Source of the DNA: JASFHF01 sp050123375
Lineage (GTDB): Bacteria > Pseudomonadota > Gammaproteobacteria > UBA12402
DNA: 64,000 nucleotides
NCBI GenBank assembly: GCA_050123375.1
Contig: JASFHF010000001.1
Coordinates: 1 to 64,000 of the forward strand
Direction of reading: 5' to 3'
Below the pieces are notes generated by a model, which worked only from the letters and a program-made list of their open reading frames with translations, was not told where the DNA came from and searched no databases. Of the stretch, positions 10,011 to 18,460 are shown piece by piece. Position numbers and translations under genes: made by a program. Numbering within the stretch: position 1 is the first letter of the stretch; every line of letters starts with the position of its first letter.

Positions 10011-11510
10011 TCACACAACCGGCCGCATGTGTGGAAACAATAACACATCACGAATTGAAGCAGAATCGGTAAACAACATCACTAAACGATCAATACCGAT
10101 CCCTTCTCCAGCAGTAGGCGGCATACCATGCTCTAATGCCACAATATAATCTTCATCAAAATGCATTGCTTCTTCATCGCCCAATTCCTTTTCTGCAACT
10201 TGCGCACGAAAACGCTCGGCTTGATCTTCCGGATCATTTAATTCAGAAAAACCATTACCAACTTCATAACCGGCAATAAAAATTTCAAACCGATCGGTAA
10301 TAAATGGATTTTTATTATTACGGCGCGCAAGCGGTGAAACTTCGGCCGGATACTCAGTAATAAAAGTAGGTTCATGTAAATTACACTCGACCGTTTTTTC
10401 AAAAATCTCCATCTGAATTTTACCTAAACCATAAGTTGGTTTAATCTCAATTCCCAAATCAACCGCATATGCAGATAATTTAGCTTTATCTTCCATGTCC
10501 TCTTGAGTTAATTTCGGATTGTACTGCAATACCGCATCACGCAAAGAAATGCGGTGAAACGGCTTAGCAAGATCATAATCATTACCCTGATAATGAATCA
10601 CTTGCGTACCCAAAATATCCTGAGATAAAGTCTTTATCATTTCTTCGGTTAAATCGATTAAATCACGATAATCAGCATAAGCCTGATAAAACTCTAACAT
10701 AGTAAATTCAGGATTATGATGCAGTGATAAACCTTCATTACGAAAATTACGATTAATTTCATAAACACGCTCAAAACCGCCAACCACCAAACGCTTTAAA
10801 TACAGCTCCGGCGCAATTCGCAAATACAATGCCATATCTAACGCGTTATGATGAGTCACAAAAGGTTTTGCCAAAGCACCTCCCGGCATAACCTGCATCA
10901 TCGGGGTTTCAACTTCCAAAAAACCGCGTTGATTTAAAAAGTGACGAATTCCTTCAAGAACTTTTGAGCGGATTTTAAAAACTTCACGCGAAGTTTCGTT
11001 AGCGATCAAATCCAAATAACGTTGGCGATAACGCCGTTCCCGATCAGCTAAACCATGAAACTTATCCGGCAGCGGACGTAATGCTTTAGTCAATAACCGT
11101 GCTGATTCCGTATGCACGGTTAATTCACCGGTTTTAGTTTTAAACAAAAAACCCTTGATGCCAACAATATCACCTAAATCCCATTTTTTAAATTCGTCAT
11201 AAACTTTTTCACCAAGTTCATTCTTGCGTAAATAACATTGAATTCGGCCAGACATATCTTGAATTTGAATAAAACTAGCTTTTCCCATAATACGACATAA
11301 CATAATTCGGCCGGCAATTTTAACATGAATTCTTTCTTTTTCTAAAAACTCATTATCTTTATCACCATAATGCGCATGTAGCTCACCAGACATCACATCG
11401 CGGCGAAAATCATTTGGAAATGCCACACCACGCTCACGCAATTCACACAATTTCATTTTACGCTGCGCGATAAGTTCGTTAACGTCGATTTCTTTTGTTT
11501 CTTCAGTCAC
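10011..11510 (-). CDS. lysS: Lysyl-tRNA synthetase, class II
   Basis: 499 residues, close to the 505 of E. coli LysS. It charges tRNA-Lys in the cytoplasm. An N-terminal OB-fold anticodon-binding domain (about 60-150) precedes the class II core, with motif 2 around FRNEGLSLHHNPEFTMLEF and motif 3 GIGIDRLVML near the C-terminus. It lies downstream of prfB in the same direction, the E. coli arrangement, but the two are separated by about 220 bp that hold a large inverted repeat, which may alter transcriptional coupling. The start has TAAAAAGTGACTG-type sequence upstream, with an AAGGAG about 9-14 nt from the ATG. Confidence 0.97.
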   Translation of the reverse strand: MTEETKEIDVNELIAQRKMKLCELRERGVAFPNDFRRDVMSGELHAHYGDKDNEFLEKERIHVKIAGRIMLCRIMGKASFIQIQDMSGRIQCYLRKNELGEKVYDEFKKWDLGDIVGIKGFLFKTKTGELTVHTESARLLTKALRPLPDKFHGLADRERRYRQRYLDLIANETSREVFKIRSKVLEGIRHFLNQRGFLEVETPMMQVMPGGALAKPFVTHHNALDMALYLRIAPELYLKRLVVGGFERVYEINRNFRNEGLSLHHNPEFTMLEFYQAYADYRDLIDLTEEMIKTLSQDILGTQVIHYQGNDYDLAKPFHRISLRDAVLQYNPKLTQEDMEDKAKLSAYAVDLGIEIKPTYGLGKIQMEIFEKTVECNLHEPTFITEYPAEVSPLARRNNKNPFITDRFEIFIAGYEVGNGFSELNDPEDQAERFRAQVAEKELGDEEAMHFDEDYIVALEHGMPPTAGEGIGIDRLVMLFTDSASIRDVLLFPHMRPVV

Positions 11511-11558
11511 TTTTTATCTCCTTCGTGCTCCGCAGAGAGGTCAGTGGTACCACTTAGC

Positions 11559-11659
11559 GGGGTCAAAGCTTGAATTTTACACTCTAAATTAAACCTCTCA
11601 AACCTAACTTTTCCACTTTCGCTCATTAAACCAAAACGTAAAATTCAAGCTTTGACCCC
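11559..11659. repeat. Long perfect inverted repeat between prfB and lysS
   Basis: Two perfectly complementary 22-bp arms (11559-11580 and 11638-11659, beginning GGGGTCAAAGC) are separated by 57 bp. A perfect 10-bp palindrome GTGGTACCAC (11545-11554) lies just outside. The structure would form a strong cruciform in DNA or a hairpin in the prfB-lysS transcript. There is no T-tract, so it is not an ordinary intrinsic terminator. Confidence 0.8.
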
Positions 11660-11673
11660 ATTCTCATGGCATA

Positions 11674-11728
11674 TGTAATGAGTGAAGCCCCGACCCCGAT
11701 CAATATCGATATAATAGCTCGCGTCCCG
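11674..11728. repeat. Partial copy of the GGGACGC/GTGAAGC palindrome family
   Basis: The segment 11674-11696 (TGTAATGAGTGAAGCCCCGA...) matches one arm of the palindrome at 59261-59330, and GCTCGCGTCCCG (11717-11728) matches the complementary outer arm of the same family (also at 22503 and 60521). The middle of the element is missing or rearranged. It abuts the prfB stop codon. Confidence 0.55.
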
Positions 11729-11729
11729 A

Positions 11730-12828
11730 CTAGTAACCAGCTAATAAACTAGCTTCAATAAATTTATCTAAATCACCATCCAGCACCGATTTAGTATTAC
11801 GAATCTCAACGCCGGTACGCAAATCTTTAATCCGCGATTCATCCAAAACATACGAACGAATTTGGCTGCCCCAACCAATATCTGATTTTTCTGCTTCAAC
11901 TGCTTGTTGTTCTTGTCGGCGTTTCTGCAATTCTAACTCATACAATTTAGCTTTCAATTGTTTCATTGCCTGAGCTTTATTTTTATGCTGTGATCGATCG
12001 TTTTGACATTGTACCACAGTTTTGGTCGGAAGATGAGTAATCCGTATTGCAGAATCAGTGCGGTTAACATGCTGTCCGCCGGCACCACTCGCACGATAAG
12101 TATCAATCCGCAAATCAGCCGGATTAATTTCGATATCAATATCATCATCAACTTCCGGATAAACAAATACCCCAGCAAATGAAGTATGCCGTTTGTTATT
12201 TGCATTAAACGGTGATTTTCGTACTAAACGGTGAATACCAGTTTCGGTGCGCAGCCAGCCAAAAGCATATGCACCGGTAAATTTAATTGTGGCGCTTTTA
12301 ATTCCCGCTACTTCTCCAGGAGAAACTTCCATCAATTCAGTTTTAAAATTATGCCGCTCACCCCAACGCAAATACATGCGCAATAACATATTAGCCCAAT
12401 CCTGCGCTTCGGTACCACCAGAACCAGATTGAATATCAAGATAAGCATTATTGGCATCCAATTCACCGCTAAACATACGCTGAAATTCAAGCTGATTTAG
12501 TTTTTGTTCAAATTCAACTAAATCGCGCGTAATAGCATCTAACGCAGCTTGATCATTTTCGGCTGCAGCTAAGTCAAATAATTCTTGAAGATCAGACAAA
12601 CCAGTTTCGAGCTGATCAATCACTAAAACTATATCTTCCAGCATCGATCGCTCTTTACCTAAATTCTGCGCACGAACAGGATCGTCCCAAACATTTGGCT
12701 GTTCAAGTTCACGGATAACTTCTACGAGACGTTCTTTCCTGGTCTCGTAGTCAAAGATACCTCCGAAGTTCGGCGGTACGGTGAATAAAATCAGAAATTT
12801 GTTCTTTAATTGGATTGGTTTCGATCAT
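11730..12828 (-). CDS. prfB: Peptide chain release factor 2 (programmed +1 frameshift)
   Basis: RF2 recognises UGA/UAA stops and triggers peptide release. The gene is in two frames. Codons 1-25 (starting MIETNPIKEQ at 12828) run into an in-frame TGA at 12753-12751, within the usual CTT-TGA-C slip site; a +1 shift joins them to the long frame continuing DYETRKERL. The shifted product is 365 residues, exactly the E. coli length. The GGQ motif (ASGAGGQHVNRT) needed for peptidyl-tRNA hydrolysis is present. The next upstream in-frame ATG (12834) is possible, but the 12828 start matches the family's N-terminus better. An annotation starting at 12644 would miss the first 61 or so residues. prfB precedes lysS as in E. 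coli. Confidence 0.96.
12750..12764 (-). promoter_or_regulatory. prfB autoregulatory +1 frameshift signal
   Basis: On the minus strand the order is GGAGG-TAT-CTT-TGA-C: an internal Shine-Dalgarno-like GGAGG, a CTT slip codon and the poorly terminated TGA-C stop. This is the classic RF2 feedback device. When RF2 is scarce, ribosomes pause at TGA and slip +1 to complete RF2. Confidence 0.95.
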
Positions 12829-12914
12829 GATCATAATGTAGCGCAAAATGCTTATCTGCGCAACATTAATAAGCGAAACGGGTGTAATTCAACATAGTCG
12901 GTAAATTTCACTTT

Positions 12915-12999
12915 GTCATACCGCGGCTTGACCGCGGTATCCAGGAAAACTACCAAACAACCTGGATCCCGCGATCAACTAACTTGGTCGCGGGATGAC
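12915..12999. repeat. Composite GC-rich palindrome (CCGCGG family, copy 1)
   Basis: Two inward-facing arms (GTCATACCGCGG... and ...CGCGGGATGAC) surround a short A-rich spacer. Each arm has its own inner palindrome. The right arm uses the variant spacer TCAACTAACTTGG, shared with the copy at 43054. Related copies lie at 20388, 24086 and 43054. It separates prfB from the convergent 3' end of the unknown gene at 13013. This layout resembles the dispersed palindromes of Rickettsiales and some gammaproteobacteria. Confidence 0.85.
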
Positions 13000-13012
13000 A
13001 ACAAGGATGCTA

Positions 13013-14254
13013 TTAATTATTTAGACTACCAATTTTTGGCACTGAAACTGGAGAAGTACCTTCTTTATCACTCTCTGTCTTTTTCTCTTTCTTTTCATCT
13101 TGCTCCATTATTAGACTGCTCTTTTCCTCCTGCTTTACCTCTTCTACTTTTTCATCTATTTCCTCATCGCTAATTTTTTGCGAATCGTCACTTTCAATCT
13201 CAATATCGGGCCTACTAGGATCAAAACCTTTTTTTGCTTTTTCCATACATTCACTCTTACAACATTTACGAAACATTAACGCCGTCACATCAGCACCCAG
13301 AGCCAAACCATATGATACTGTTGCTCCGACAAATATTCCCATGGCCCAATTCATTAATTTATCATGCATTGCAGTACCTTCTTTATAATAAGAAGCTGCA
13401 ATAACCAAACTTAATCCAGTACACAAAGATAGTGCTGCGGTTATTGACAAACCCTTCTGTACCACCACTTTCCAAATTTTTTCGAAGATTGGCTTGCACT
13501 TGCATTTGAACTCATCCAACTCTTTTGGTTTTCCCTCAACATCAAATATTTCAAAACACTTATCAAAACACACATACTGTATCTGTATTTTTTTATCTGG
13601 ACAACAACAACTCTTTGTATCATTTGTTAACTGCGTTACCATACTAAAAAAATTATGCGCTGCACTCATTGCTCCAGATGTGATAAAATAGGGAGCATTT
13701 GCCCATTTTTTTGGAGGCGCCGCCTCGCCGCCTGTGGCAATTGACCATATCATTGCAAATAAAGCAACACTCGATTCTACCATACCGTATATTCTATCAC
13801 TTGTTGTCCTAATAAGCTCACCTGTGGTTTTTTTGCTGCTAAAAAAATTAGAGAACCATTTTGGCGCATTTTCACAACAACCATTTTCAACATTTGGACC
13901 GCAACATCTCAATAAAAGCCGCGGAAGATCACTAAAAGCAAACACTAAACTATCATACGCAAGACTAAGACCTTTTACACCTATCAGTGGCCCAAACCAA
14001 TTCCACTTACTTTTGTTGATCAAGCAATCCAAACCCCATTTTGAAGTAAAAAACACACCAACTGTTGCCCCCACAGTTATTTTATTAACAAGACTTTTAA
14101 TAGTATCAAGAATCTTTACTATTTCATCTACTGTACATTCAACTGATGGAAGTTCGCTTATGTTAGCATCCTTTTTGTCAGTTAATTCTTCTTCGCCTTT
14201 TATTTTCTCGTATTCACCATAAGGTTTACTTTTAAATTTTTTGCAACAAAACAT
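13013..14254 (-). CDS. Unknown Cys-rich membrane protein with acidic tail
   Basis: 413 residues, not recognised. I chose the ATG at 14254 because AAGGAGA lies 6 nt upstream; the frame could extend 22 codons further without a ribosome site. Visible features: an N-terminal CC-K cluster, roughly five hydrophobic segments (about 55-75, 85-105, 150-172, 288-312, 320-345), many paired cysteines (CC, CCC and CKCK motifs) and a C-terminal tail of about 75 residues dominated by Glu, Asp and Lys. It sits with the 603-residue unknown gene (14385) between prfB and prfC. Size, membrane segments and a charged tail suit a secreted or host-interacting protein, but no effector signal can be shown here. Confidence 0.75.
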   Translation of the reverse strand: MFCCKKFKSKPYGEYEKIKGEEELTDKKDANISELPSVECTVDEIVKILDTIKSLVNKITVGATVGVFFTSKWGLDCLINKSKWNWFGPLIGVKGLSLAYDSLVFAFSDLPRLLLRCCGPNVENGCCENAPKWFSNFFSSKKTTGELIRTTSDRIYGMVESSVALFAMIWSIATGGEAAPPKKWANAPYFITSGAMSAAHNFFSMVTQLTNDTKSCCCPDKKIQIQYVCFDKCFEIFDVEGKPKELDEFKCKCKPIFEKIWKVVVQKGLSITAALSLCTGLSLVIAASYYKEGTAMHDKLMNWAMGIFVGATVSYGLALGADVTALMFRKCCKSECMEKAKKGFDPSRPDIEIESDDSQKISDEEIDEKVEEVKQEEKSSLIMEQDEKKEKKTESDKEGTSPVSVPKIGSLNN

Positions 14255-14384
14255 AATATTTCTCCTTAAATTATTATTTATATCAAAATTAATACGACAC
14301 ACTAAGCGCATCGGTGACATGCTAGCACATCTTTCTTAAGGAAATCTTAAGAGCGTATTTTTTATTTTTCAGAATCGATAATAA

Positions 14385-16196
14385 TTAATTTTGTGTTAAA
14401 TTTGTACAAAGCTTTTTTGCATCTAATGGCTGTTTTGTATTTTTGGTGTCGGTTTTTTCATCACCAGAAAAAAATCTCATTAGCAATTCATCCACATATT
14501 TTGTAGCAAAATTACAACAAAACGTGAAACAGAATTGAAATATTTTACCCGGCCAGGAAGCAAATGGATAAAATACCATTGCCAGCTGAATTCCAACACT
14601 AGCATATCTCAAAATTTGACGCGCCGGATGCTGCAATGTCTTCAAATCTTGCTGGAAATTCTTTTTGTGTTTTTGAGCTACCAAGTTACTATAACGCAAT
14701 AAATTTTTCGCAGTAACTTTTCTACCAACCTCCTTGCATACCATCGCACCTTTCAAACCTAAACATAAGCTTATCACACTAACAAGTTCCTGATTCGTTT
14801 CATGATCATCAACTTGTTTGATATTTTTAATATCAAAGCCGCTGAAAAATCTCTGCCCATATAATACAGCAGCTATCGCAACATTGATAAAACGCAGCCA
14901 TTTTAAGCTTTGTAATTCAGCGTTCAAAATCCATTCATTTGCTACGCGAAGCAACCATATGAGCATTGATATTTGTCTACCAGCACCAACCAAATATTGA
15001 GTTTTACGTTTTGCATCATTACATGATAATAATAATTTTTCCAAAGCAATTACATCTTCATATAATTGTTGTCGCTGCTTTTTATGTTTAACATCTCTGG
15101 TGTGCTGATGAATTACATTAAATAATCTAAAATTAAATCTATTACATTTATATTTCCCTAAATCAACCCCATGAAAAAACATATAGATGCGATCAAATTT
15201 TTCGCGTAAGACGTTACAATCTTTATGCACATCCTCAGGTAATAACTGCTGCAACCTATACGCAGTAAATATCCCTTCCTCCGCTTTATCCATGACTTCA
15301 TCTATCAAATCATCATCTTTTATTAATGATTTTTCAACTTTGTCAAAAACATCACTTAATAATTGCATTAAATCTTTATCAATTTCAGATAACTTTTTCA
15401 CACGTTCACAAAGATTATCAGCACAATTTGCAAATTCTTTTTCAAAACCATTTTTCAAAAACTTAGTGTATACATCACAAATTACAAGCGAAGAAATATC
15501 TATTTTTGTATATTGAAAATCAGTCTTAACAAAATCAGACGGCGCAAACTGTTTGATAAATTTTCTCATATATTCATGACGTTTTTGACGTAAAATATCA
15601 AAAGTTAATTTTTCATATTTACTACGATCAAAACCAGCTTTTTTCTCAATCAAGTCTTTCCAATATTTCTGTAATACGGGAAATACAAACTCAAAACAAT
15701 TTATCATATTTTTTGGAAATCGATTGTTATCAGGCAATTCTCGAACATGCACAAGATATTTTTCCGCAATATCATGCAATTTTTTATATATATCTACAGT
15801 AATAACTTTTTTATTATATAATTCTTGCAAAAAAACAAAATATTGTTCTCGCAAATTTTTTGATTGATACCAATTAAACACGCCCTGCATATCGGCAACT
15901 AATATCCTGCGTTTTTTATAAGTTAATTGATGCAAATTTATTTTTTCATTGTTCCAAAATTTTAAAACTTCCAAAAAAGCTTGTTTACAATCATTTACAT
16001 CACCATTACTTAAACTATAATTTTCCGGTGTTTTTTCCGTATGCTTTATATATGCGTTTAATGCTTTAGAAACTGCGTCACATAAATCAGTAAATCGTGA
16101 ATCATTTTCATTAGATTTTTTCTTAAATTTTGAAAAATTATCTAGCGCATCAAAAAAATTCTTAAACAACTCTTTCCGCTTTTTTTTAAATGACAT
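14385..16196 (-). CDS. Unknown large helical protein with C-terminal membrane segments
   Basis: 603 residues, not recognised. A strongly basic start (MSFKKKRKELFKNFF) leads into about 400 residues of charged, Lys/Asp-rich, predominantly helical sequence with few glycines. Hydrophobic segments follow at about 435-455, 475-492 and 530-570, and a short polar tail ends the protein. GGAG lies 8 nt before the start. It is 130 bp upstream of the gene at 13013, reads in the same direction and may be co-transcribed with it. No catalytic motif was found. A large soluble domain with a C-terminal membrane hairpin would suit a protein anchored in bacterial or host membranes; this is inference. Confidence 0.75.
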   Translation of the reverse strand: MSFKKKRKELFKNFFDALDNFSKFKKKSNENDSRFTDLCDAVSKALNAYIKHTEKTPENYSLSNGDVNDCKQAFLEVLKFWNNEKINLHQLTYKKRRILVADMQGVFNWYQSKNLREQYFVFLQELYNKKVITVDIYKKLHDIAEKYLVHVRELPDNNRFPKNMINCFEFVFPVLQKYWKDLIEKKAGFDRSKYEKLTFDILRQKRHEYMRKFIKQFAPSDFVKTDFQYTKIDISSLVICDVYTKFLKNGFEKEFANCADNLCERVKKLSEIDKDLMQLLSDVFDKVEKSLIKDDDLIDEVMDKAEEGIFTAYRLQQLLPEDVHKDCNVLREKFDRIYMFFHGVDLGKYKCNRFNFRLFNVIHQHTRDVKHKKQRQQLYEDVIALEKLLLSCNDAKRKTQYLVGAGRQISMLIWLLRVANEWILNAELQSLKWLRFINVAIAAVLYGQRFFSGFDIKNIKQVDDHETNQELVSVISLCLGLKGAMVCKEVGRKVTAKNLLRYSNLVAQKHKKNFQQDLKTLQHPARQILRYASVGIQLAMVFYPFASWPGKIFQFCFTFCCNFATKYVDELLMRFFSGDEKTDTKNTKQPLDAKKLCTNLTQN

Positions 16197-16293
16197 GTAA
16201 CATCTCCGCCTTGTAAAATGATCATTAATTTGAAAATTGTAACAAACAAAACTTAAGGAAATCTTAAATCAACAATTTTTGCCCAAAGAAAAC

Positions 16294-17892
16294 CTAACCC
16301 ACATGATGTTCGCGGGTTTCAAGAAATTCAATTTGCGGCCAACGCTCGATGATTAAATTTAAATTTACTCTGGTAGGAGCAAGATAGGTCAGCGACTCAC
16401 TGCCGTCTAACGCCAAATTATCAAAAGCTTTTTGTTTAAACTGTTCTAAGATTTTCTTATCTTCACACCTGACCCAGCGAGCCGTAAATACATTCACATC
16501 TTCATAAATACAATCAACGTTATATTCATTTTTTAACCGATACGCCACCACATCAAACTGCAACGCACCAACCGCACCCAAAATTAAATTATTATTACTC
16601 AATGGCCGAAAAATCTGCGTAGCTCCTTCCTCAGACAACTGAATCAAACCTTTTTGTAAAGATTTTAATTTCAAAGGGTCTCTTAAACGTACTAAGCGAA
16701 ATAGTTCCGGCGCAAAATTGGGAATACCAATATATTGTAGATCTTCACCTTCTGAAAAAGTATCACCAATCTGAATCGTACCATAATTATGAATACCAAT
16801 AATATCGCCTGGAAAAGCTTCCTCTGCATGCGCACGCTCACCTGCCATAAAAGTTAAAGCATGTGCAATTTTAATTTCACGTTTCAATCTTATATGCCGT
16901 ACTTTCATGCCGGCTTGATACTTACCGGAACAAACACGCAAAAATGCAATGCGGTCATGATGCGCTGGATCCATATTCGCCTGAATTTTAAAAACAAAAC
17001 CAGTAAATTTATTTTCACGCGGCTCCACTACTCTTTGCTGAGCTGTACGCGGCTGCGGCATCGGCGCATATTCTGCAATCCCGTTCAACAACTCTTTTAC
17101 CCCAAAATTACTAATTGCCGAACCAAAATAAACCGGCGTTAATTTCCCAGCCAAATAATCATCATAATTAAATTTATGACTGGCTCCTTTAACTAATTCA
17201 ATTTCATCACGCAATTCGTTTGCTTGCTGTTTTAGAATTTCATCTAATTCTGAATTATCCAAACCTTTAATTATTTTACCCTCTTGCACCCGCTCGCCTT
17301 TACCAGCCTCATATAAAATAACTTCGTCATTATACAAGTGATAAATACCTTTAAAATGTTTTCCCATGCCAATCGGCCAGGTAATCGGCGCACATTGAAT
17401 TTTTAATACATCTTCAATTTCATCTAATAATTCAACCGGATCACGGCTGTCACGGTCTAATTTATTGATAAAAGTTAAAATCGGCGTGGTACGCAAACGG
17501 CAAATTTCCAGCAACTTAATGGTACGCGCCTCAACACCCTTAGCCGCATCAATTACCATCAAAGCTGAATCAACTGCAGTTAAAGTGCGGTAAGTATCCT
17601 CAGAAAAATCCGCGTGCCCCGGCGTATCAAGCAAATTAATAATACGATTCTGATACGGAAACTGCATTACCGAGGTCGTGACTGAAATGCCGCGCTGTTT
17701 TTCCAACTCCATCCAATCAGAAGTTGCGTGCCGCGCTGCTTTTCGCGCCTTAACTGTACCTGCTAACTGAATCGCGCCGCCAAACAACAAAAACTTTTCA
17801 GTTAAAGTAGTTTTACCCGCGTCTGGATGCGAAATAATTGCAAAAGTACAACGTTGTTTGATTTGTTCATTTAATTCTGTCATGTGCGCCAT
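16294..17892 (-). CDS. prfC: Peptide chain release factor 3
   Basis: 532 residues, compared with 529 in E. coli. RF3 is the GTPase that recycles RF1 and RF2 from the ribosome after termination. The GTPase motifs are intact: SHPDAGKTT (G1, near residue 21), DTPGHADF (G3) and NKLDRD (G4). They are followed by the EF-G/EF-Tu-like beta-barrel and the RF3 C-terminal domain. Translation may start at residue 4 (MTELNEQ, 17883), which better matches the family's N-terminus; neither start has a clear ribosome-binding site. The gene is leftward, downstream of a nested palindrome at 17951. Confidence 0.97.
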   Translation of the reverse strand: MAHMTELNEQIKQRCTFAIISHPDAGKTTLTEKFLLFGGAIQLAGTVKARKAARHATSDWMELEKQRGISVTTSVMQFPYQNRIINLLDTPGHADFSEDTYRTLTAVDSALMVIDAAKGVEARTIKLLEICRLRTTPILTFINKLDRDSRDPVELLDEIEDVLKIQCAPITWPIGMGKHFKGIYHLYNDEVILYEAGKGERVQEGKIIKGLDNSELDEILKQQANELRDEIELVKGASHKFNYDDYLAGKLTPVYFGSAISNFGVKELLNGIAEYAPMPQPRTAQQRVVEPRENKFTGFVFKIQANMDPAHHDRIAFLRVCSGKYQAGMKVRHIRLKREIKIAHALTFMAGERAHAEEAFPGDIIGIHNYGTIQIGDTFSEGEDLQYIGIPNFAPELFRLVRLRDPLKLKSLQKGLIQLSEEGATQIFRPLSNNNLILGAVGALQFDVVAYRLKNEYNVDCIYEDVNVFTARWVRCEDKKILEQFKQKAFDNLALDGSESLTYLAPTRVNLNLIIERWPQIEFLETREHHVG

Positions 17893-17950
17893 TCTAACGT
17901 CATTTTAGCGATCACAAAAGAGGTTTTAGTAAAGTATCTTTAAATGCTCA

Positions 17951-18115
17951 AGACTTACGCGATATTTTGCATTCAACGCATCGAGCGAGGGTTGTTTGCA
18001 AACTCTTGAGAGGCATGGATGCCTCGAACGAAGCGCCACATGGATGTGCTCGAGCGTGTTTGCAAACAACCCTCCGAGTGTGCGTTTGTTAGTTCGCAAA
18101 ATAACGCGTAAGTCT
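17951..18115. repeat. Nested palindrome, GGAT-loop core, copy a
   Basis: Outer arms 17951-17970 and 18096-18115 are complementary at 19 of 20 positions. A second imperfect pair centred on GTTGTTTGCAAAC follows inside. The core has two small hairpins, GAGGCATGGATGCCTC (18010-18025) and CACATGGATGTG (18037-18048). The right outer arm contains the last codons and stop of rimI. The core matches copies at 20551 and 36096 and resembles those at 27033, 37309 and 56641. Confidence 0.9.
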
Positions 18116-18460
18116 CAACACTAACACAAGCGCATCTTCCCGACCAGTTTTGGTTTTATAATAATCTTTTCTGATTGCAATCTGCTTAAATCCAAATTTT
18201 TGATACAGCTTAATCGCGATTTTATTAGAAACTCTAACTTCAAGAAAAATCTTTTTGACTTTTTGCTCAGCCGCAAATTTTAACAAAAACTGCATTAATT
18301 GCGCACCATAACCCTGATGCCGTTTTTCCGGATTAATTTTAATATCTAAAATTTCCGCTTCATCCAATACTATGGATATCACAGCGGTACCAATTACGAC
18401 GTGATTTTCTTGAAGAGTTATACTGATATGCGAATCCGCATTTTTACTTATTACAAACAT
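18089..18460 (-). CDS. rimI: GNAT N-acetyltransferase, RimI-like
   Basis: 123 residues. A single GNAT domain with the acetyl-CoA loop around RHQGYGAQ and the C-terminal KLYQKFGF segment typical of RimI, which acetylates the N-terminal alanine of ribosomal protein bS18. It is about 25 residues shorter than E. coli RimI. The start overlaps the end of the upstream NCS1 permease gene by 17 bp, so translation is probably coupled. The final residues (RLTRYFAN) and stop are encoded by the outer arm of the nested palindrome at 17951-18115, so the native C-terminus may have been replaced. Other GNAT substrates cannot be excluded. Confidence 0.8.
   Translation of the reverse strand: MFVISKNADSHISITLQENHVVIGTAVISIVLDEAEILDIKINPEKRHQGYGAQLMQFLLKFAAEQKVKKIFLEVRVSNKIAIKLYQKFGFKQIAIRKDYYKTKTGREDALVLVLRLTRYFAN

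Noticed and set aside
11730..12644. prfB as a truncated or frameshifted pseudogene
   Set aside because: The frame break is the conserved programmed site (GGAGG-TAT-CTT-TGA-C), and the shifted product has the full normal length.
13734..14222. 162-codon frame antisense to the unknown gene at 13013
   Set aside because: It lies entirely opposite a gene with a strong ribosome site; its composition reflects the complementary strand.
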